From NCBI GenBank assembly GCA_023475265.1, contig JAMCWE010000262.1, forward strand, positions 1-43,122: a DNA stretch of 43,122 nucleotides. Reading direction: 5' to 3'. Shown here one piece after another: positions 41,179 to 43,122 of the stretch. A program made the position numbers and the translations under genes. The notes under the pieces were generated by a model that worked only from the letters and a program-made list of their open reading frames with translations, searched no databases and was not told the DNA's origin. This DNA is from Bacteroidota bacterium. Lineage in GTDB: Bacteria; Bacteroidota; Ignavibacteria; Ignavibacteriales; Ignavibacteriaceae. Each line of letters opens with the position of its first letter. The first letter of the stretch is position 1.

Positions 41179-43122
41179 CTATTTCAGCAAAATCATCTTC
41201 TTGGTTAGGACAAAACTTCCGGCTTCAATTCTGTAATAATAAACTCCGCTTGATAAATTATCTCCGTTGAATTTAATCGAGTAACTTCCCGGTGAATATT
41301 CTTTATCTGCAACTTGAGAAACTTGCTGCCCAAGCTGGTTGTAAATAGCAATTCTAACCTTTTCTGCTTTAGGCAAAGTGAAATCAATTGAAGTTGACGG
41401 ATTGAAGGGGTTAGGATAATTCTGCGACAAAGAAAATTGGTTTGGAGTTAATTCGATTTCCGGCTGCACCCCAGTAACTAAAGAAACATAAGCACGGATT
41501 AAATATATCGCGACTGTATCGCCGGCATTGTTAGTCGTAATATAATACCATCCGGGAGCTGATACTTGATCGGCAGTTTGTAAGTAAGTGAAGCTGTGAT
41601 AAGCGCTGGTTGAAGCGTAATCTGTTGCCATTACTCCTGGAGTGTTTGGTACAGAACCAATAGCAAATCCAACCGCAAATGGTTGATCAGTAGAAATGTT
41701 ATAAGATCGGAGATCAACCGTCGTCCAGTTTTGATAAGGTATCGGATAAGGCAATGGAGTTGTTGTACTAATTGATGCAGTAATTGGGACAGCTAATTTT
41801 TTCCCCAAAGGAGTCGGAGTTGGTGAACCTGTATATTGCCATACACCGCCGGTTATCGATCCTGCTCTACGTAAAGCCACTCTAATTGAATCGAGTTTTC
41901 CACCGGGGAAAGCATCAAAGGTTACGCACACAGTATCTGAAGTAGTCCATACATAATATCCTGTAGGTTCGGAAATATCCCATTTTAATTCTGTTGTGTT
42001 TGAAATAGTTGTTCCGGTTGCTTGATATGTGAAGATCTGCGATGAAGATTGGTTAGTATCAATCACGGCAAAATTAATTGTGGAATAAGTGCTTCCAAAA
42101 GCTGGTTCGGAGAATTGTGAATTAAGCGGAACGTCTAAAACTCGTGTGGTTCCGTTTCCGGTTTCAATTGCTTTTATAACAATTGAATTTGCCGGAGCTG
42201 TAAAAGTAATATTTAAATTAGAACCGTTCTTAAAGGAAATATATTTTGCAGCAAGCTGATTTACAGTATCAGTTGCGGTTACATTCGGAGTATAAAAAGT
42301 TTTGCTTACAGAGGCAGGAAGATTCGGATATAAATATCCCCATGATGTATTTACAGATCGATCATTTAATTTGTTTGCCATTTCCCAGTTTGTCATTAAC
42401 TGCCCGAAGCTTAAAGATTGTCCGGATTTGAATAATGCATTTACTAAGCCGCTAACACCGGTTAAATTATCTTGAACAACATTTTTAATGCTTCCAGTTC
42501 CGAATTGATCATTCCAATAAATAAAGAAGCGCTGCGCTCTTGCATAATCATTAAGCACCAAAGTATTATCCGAACCTCTCCAGCCAAGCAGATAATAGTT
42601 TGGCTCGTTAGCATATAAACCCTGGAATGAAGCAGGATAACCGCAATTAATTTCGGCAAACATAGAAAGGCCTTCATTGATAAATGTAGCTTCCGGATTT
42701 GTTTTATGGTAATTCCAGTTTATCATATGTTGAAATTCGTGAGCGCAAGTTTCAAGCGCCGTTTCAAATCCGCCGCCGGCAGTTGTATCACTAAGGTTTG
42801 TCGGATTGCAATCCATGAAATAAATTTCAGCTTGATTACTTTGTATTTGGTTTGTTTCGTTGTAGCTGTAAAAATAACCGGCAACCCAGCCGCCTGTTTT
42901 TGTTTGGCTGTAAGTATCCTGGATGTCAAGTATTTCAATTATTATTTTCTGATCGTTATCTACATCCGGCGGATTGCCAAAAGTATTTACGTCTGTTTGA
43001 AAAATCCCGACATTTGGATTTGCCGGAGTTTTGTTATCGAATTCGTTTATAACTGCATTCACTGCCGCTTGTGTTACTTTACCGCTGCTCCAAGAAGTAT
43101 TTTCAACAAACACATAACAATT
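41179..43122 (-). CDS. Secreted zinc metalloprotease with T9SS tail, 5' end outside window
   Basis: The reading frame is open to the window edge (residues NCYVFVENTSW precede the first possible GTG), so the true start lies beyond 43122 and at least 647 residues are present. The zinc motif is HEFQH in ETCAHEFQHMINWNY, followed by FINEGLSMFAE, where Glu is the likely third ligand. This pattern resembles hyicolysin-type (M30-like) or immune-inhibitor-type peptidases. After the catalytic part come beta-rich modules, and the last ~85 residues are the T9SS type A sorting domain (LSQNYPNPFNPSTSIDFTL ... SSGVYYYRIEAG ... KKMILLK). The mature enzyme is surface-attached or released. Role: extracellular protein breakdown. 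Confidence 0.88.
   Translation of the reverse strand, partial: NCYVFVENTSWSSGKVTQAAVNAVINEFDNKTPANPNVGIFQTDVNTFGNPPDVDNDQKIIIEILDIQDTYSQTKTGGWVAGYFYSYNETNQIQSNQAEIYFMDCNPTNLSDTTAGGGFETALETCAHEFQHMINWNYHKTNPEATFINEGLSMFAEINCGYPASFQGLYANEPNYYLLGWRGSDNTLVLNDYARAQRFFIYWNDQFGTGSIKNVVQDNLTGVSGLVNALFKSGQSLSFGQLMTNWEMANKLNDRSVNTSWGYLYPNLPASVSKTFYTPNVTATDTVNQLAAKYISFKNGSNLNITFTAPANSIVIKAIETGNGTTRVLDVPLNSQFSEPAFGSTYSTINFAVIDTNQSSSQIFTYQATGTTISNTTELKWDISEPTGYYVWTTSDTVCVTFDAFPGGKLDSIRVALRRAGSITGGVWQYTGSPTPTPLGKKLAVPITASISTTTPLPYPIPYQNWTTVDLRSYNISTDQPFAVGFAIGSVPNTPGVMATDYASTSAYHSFTYLQTADQVSAPGWYYITTNNAGDTVAIYLIRAYVSLVTGVQPEIELTPNQFSLSQNYPNPFNPSTSIDFTLPKAEKVRIAIYNQLGQQVSQVADKEYSPGSYSIKFNGDNLSSGVYYYRIEAGSFVLTKKMILLK

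Overview
The window is a 43-kb AT-rich stretch of a free-living bacterial chromosome. Two large secreted proteins (a subtilase ending at 19937 and a zinc protease ending at 41179) finish in the 'NYPNPFNPST' type IX secretion (T9SS) sorting tail. Together with the gene content this points to the Bacteroidota/Chlorobi superphylum, most likely Ignavibacteria. That placement is inference from signatures, not a database match. I see no rRNA, tRNA, CRISPR array, insertion sequence or phage gene.

Layout. 1-5.0 kb: a tiny lipoprotein gene, an MscL gene missing its second membrane helix, an exported acetolactate decarboxylase, an RluE-like pseudouridine synthase coupled to a GT2 glycosyltransferase, a small unknown protein, a GT9 glycosyltransferase and a LOG-family protein. 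5.0-9.1 kb: an aldo/keto reductase, then an envelope-stress-like operon (ECF sigma factor, zinc-finger anti-sigma factor with a HEAT-repeat extracytoplasmic domain, and a secreted DUF4097 repeat protein). 9.2-12.2 kb: a DUF2461 protein overlapping an ABC-2 exporter pair. 12.4-17 kb: an RRM RNA-binding protein, an exported 5'-nucleotidase-type phosphoesterase, hemL and an outer-membrane beta-barrel. 17-23.3 kb: the T9SS subtilase, a long non-coding region, a Tat-exported glycosylasparaginase and a hybrid histidine kinase. 23.3-28.6 kb: a same-strand series ugd, NusG/UpxY-like factor, YhaM-like nuclease, TPR protein, sirtuin and rpiB. 28.6-33.3 kb (minus strand): MarC-family protein, group II PLP decarboxylase and a multi-PAS histidine kinase. 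33.6-36.5 kb: a fused ADP-forming acyl-CoA synthetase convergent with AMP nucleosidase. 36.7-40.6 kb: an operon of three exported hydrolases (D-aminoacylase type, M14 carboxypeptidase lipoprotein, YdjC/ChbG-type deacetylase). 41.2 kb to the edge: the T9SS zinc protease, cut by the window boundary.

How the genes fit together. Many products are exported hydrolases for proteins, glycopeptides, D-amino-acid derivatives, amino sugars and nucleotides. Cytoplasmic enzymes include an ADP-forming acyl-CoA synthetase and an amine-forming decarboxylase. This suits a heterotroph living on protein or cell debris (inference).

The most unusual structures are non-coding. Two long arrays (about 20076-20411 and 40841-41091) are built from degenerate units of 21 bp. 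The first keeps perfect 21-bp phase over at least 12 steps in spite of heavy base divergence. Each array lies beyond the 3' end of a T9SS protease gene, with a large palindrome between the gene and the array. Two further, unrelated palindromes lie at 9078-9132 and 14697-14752.
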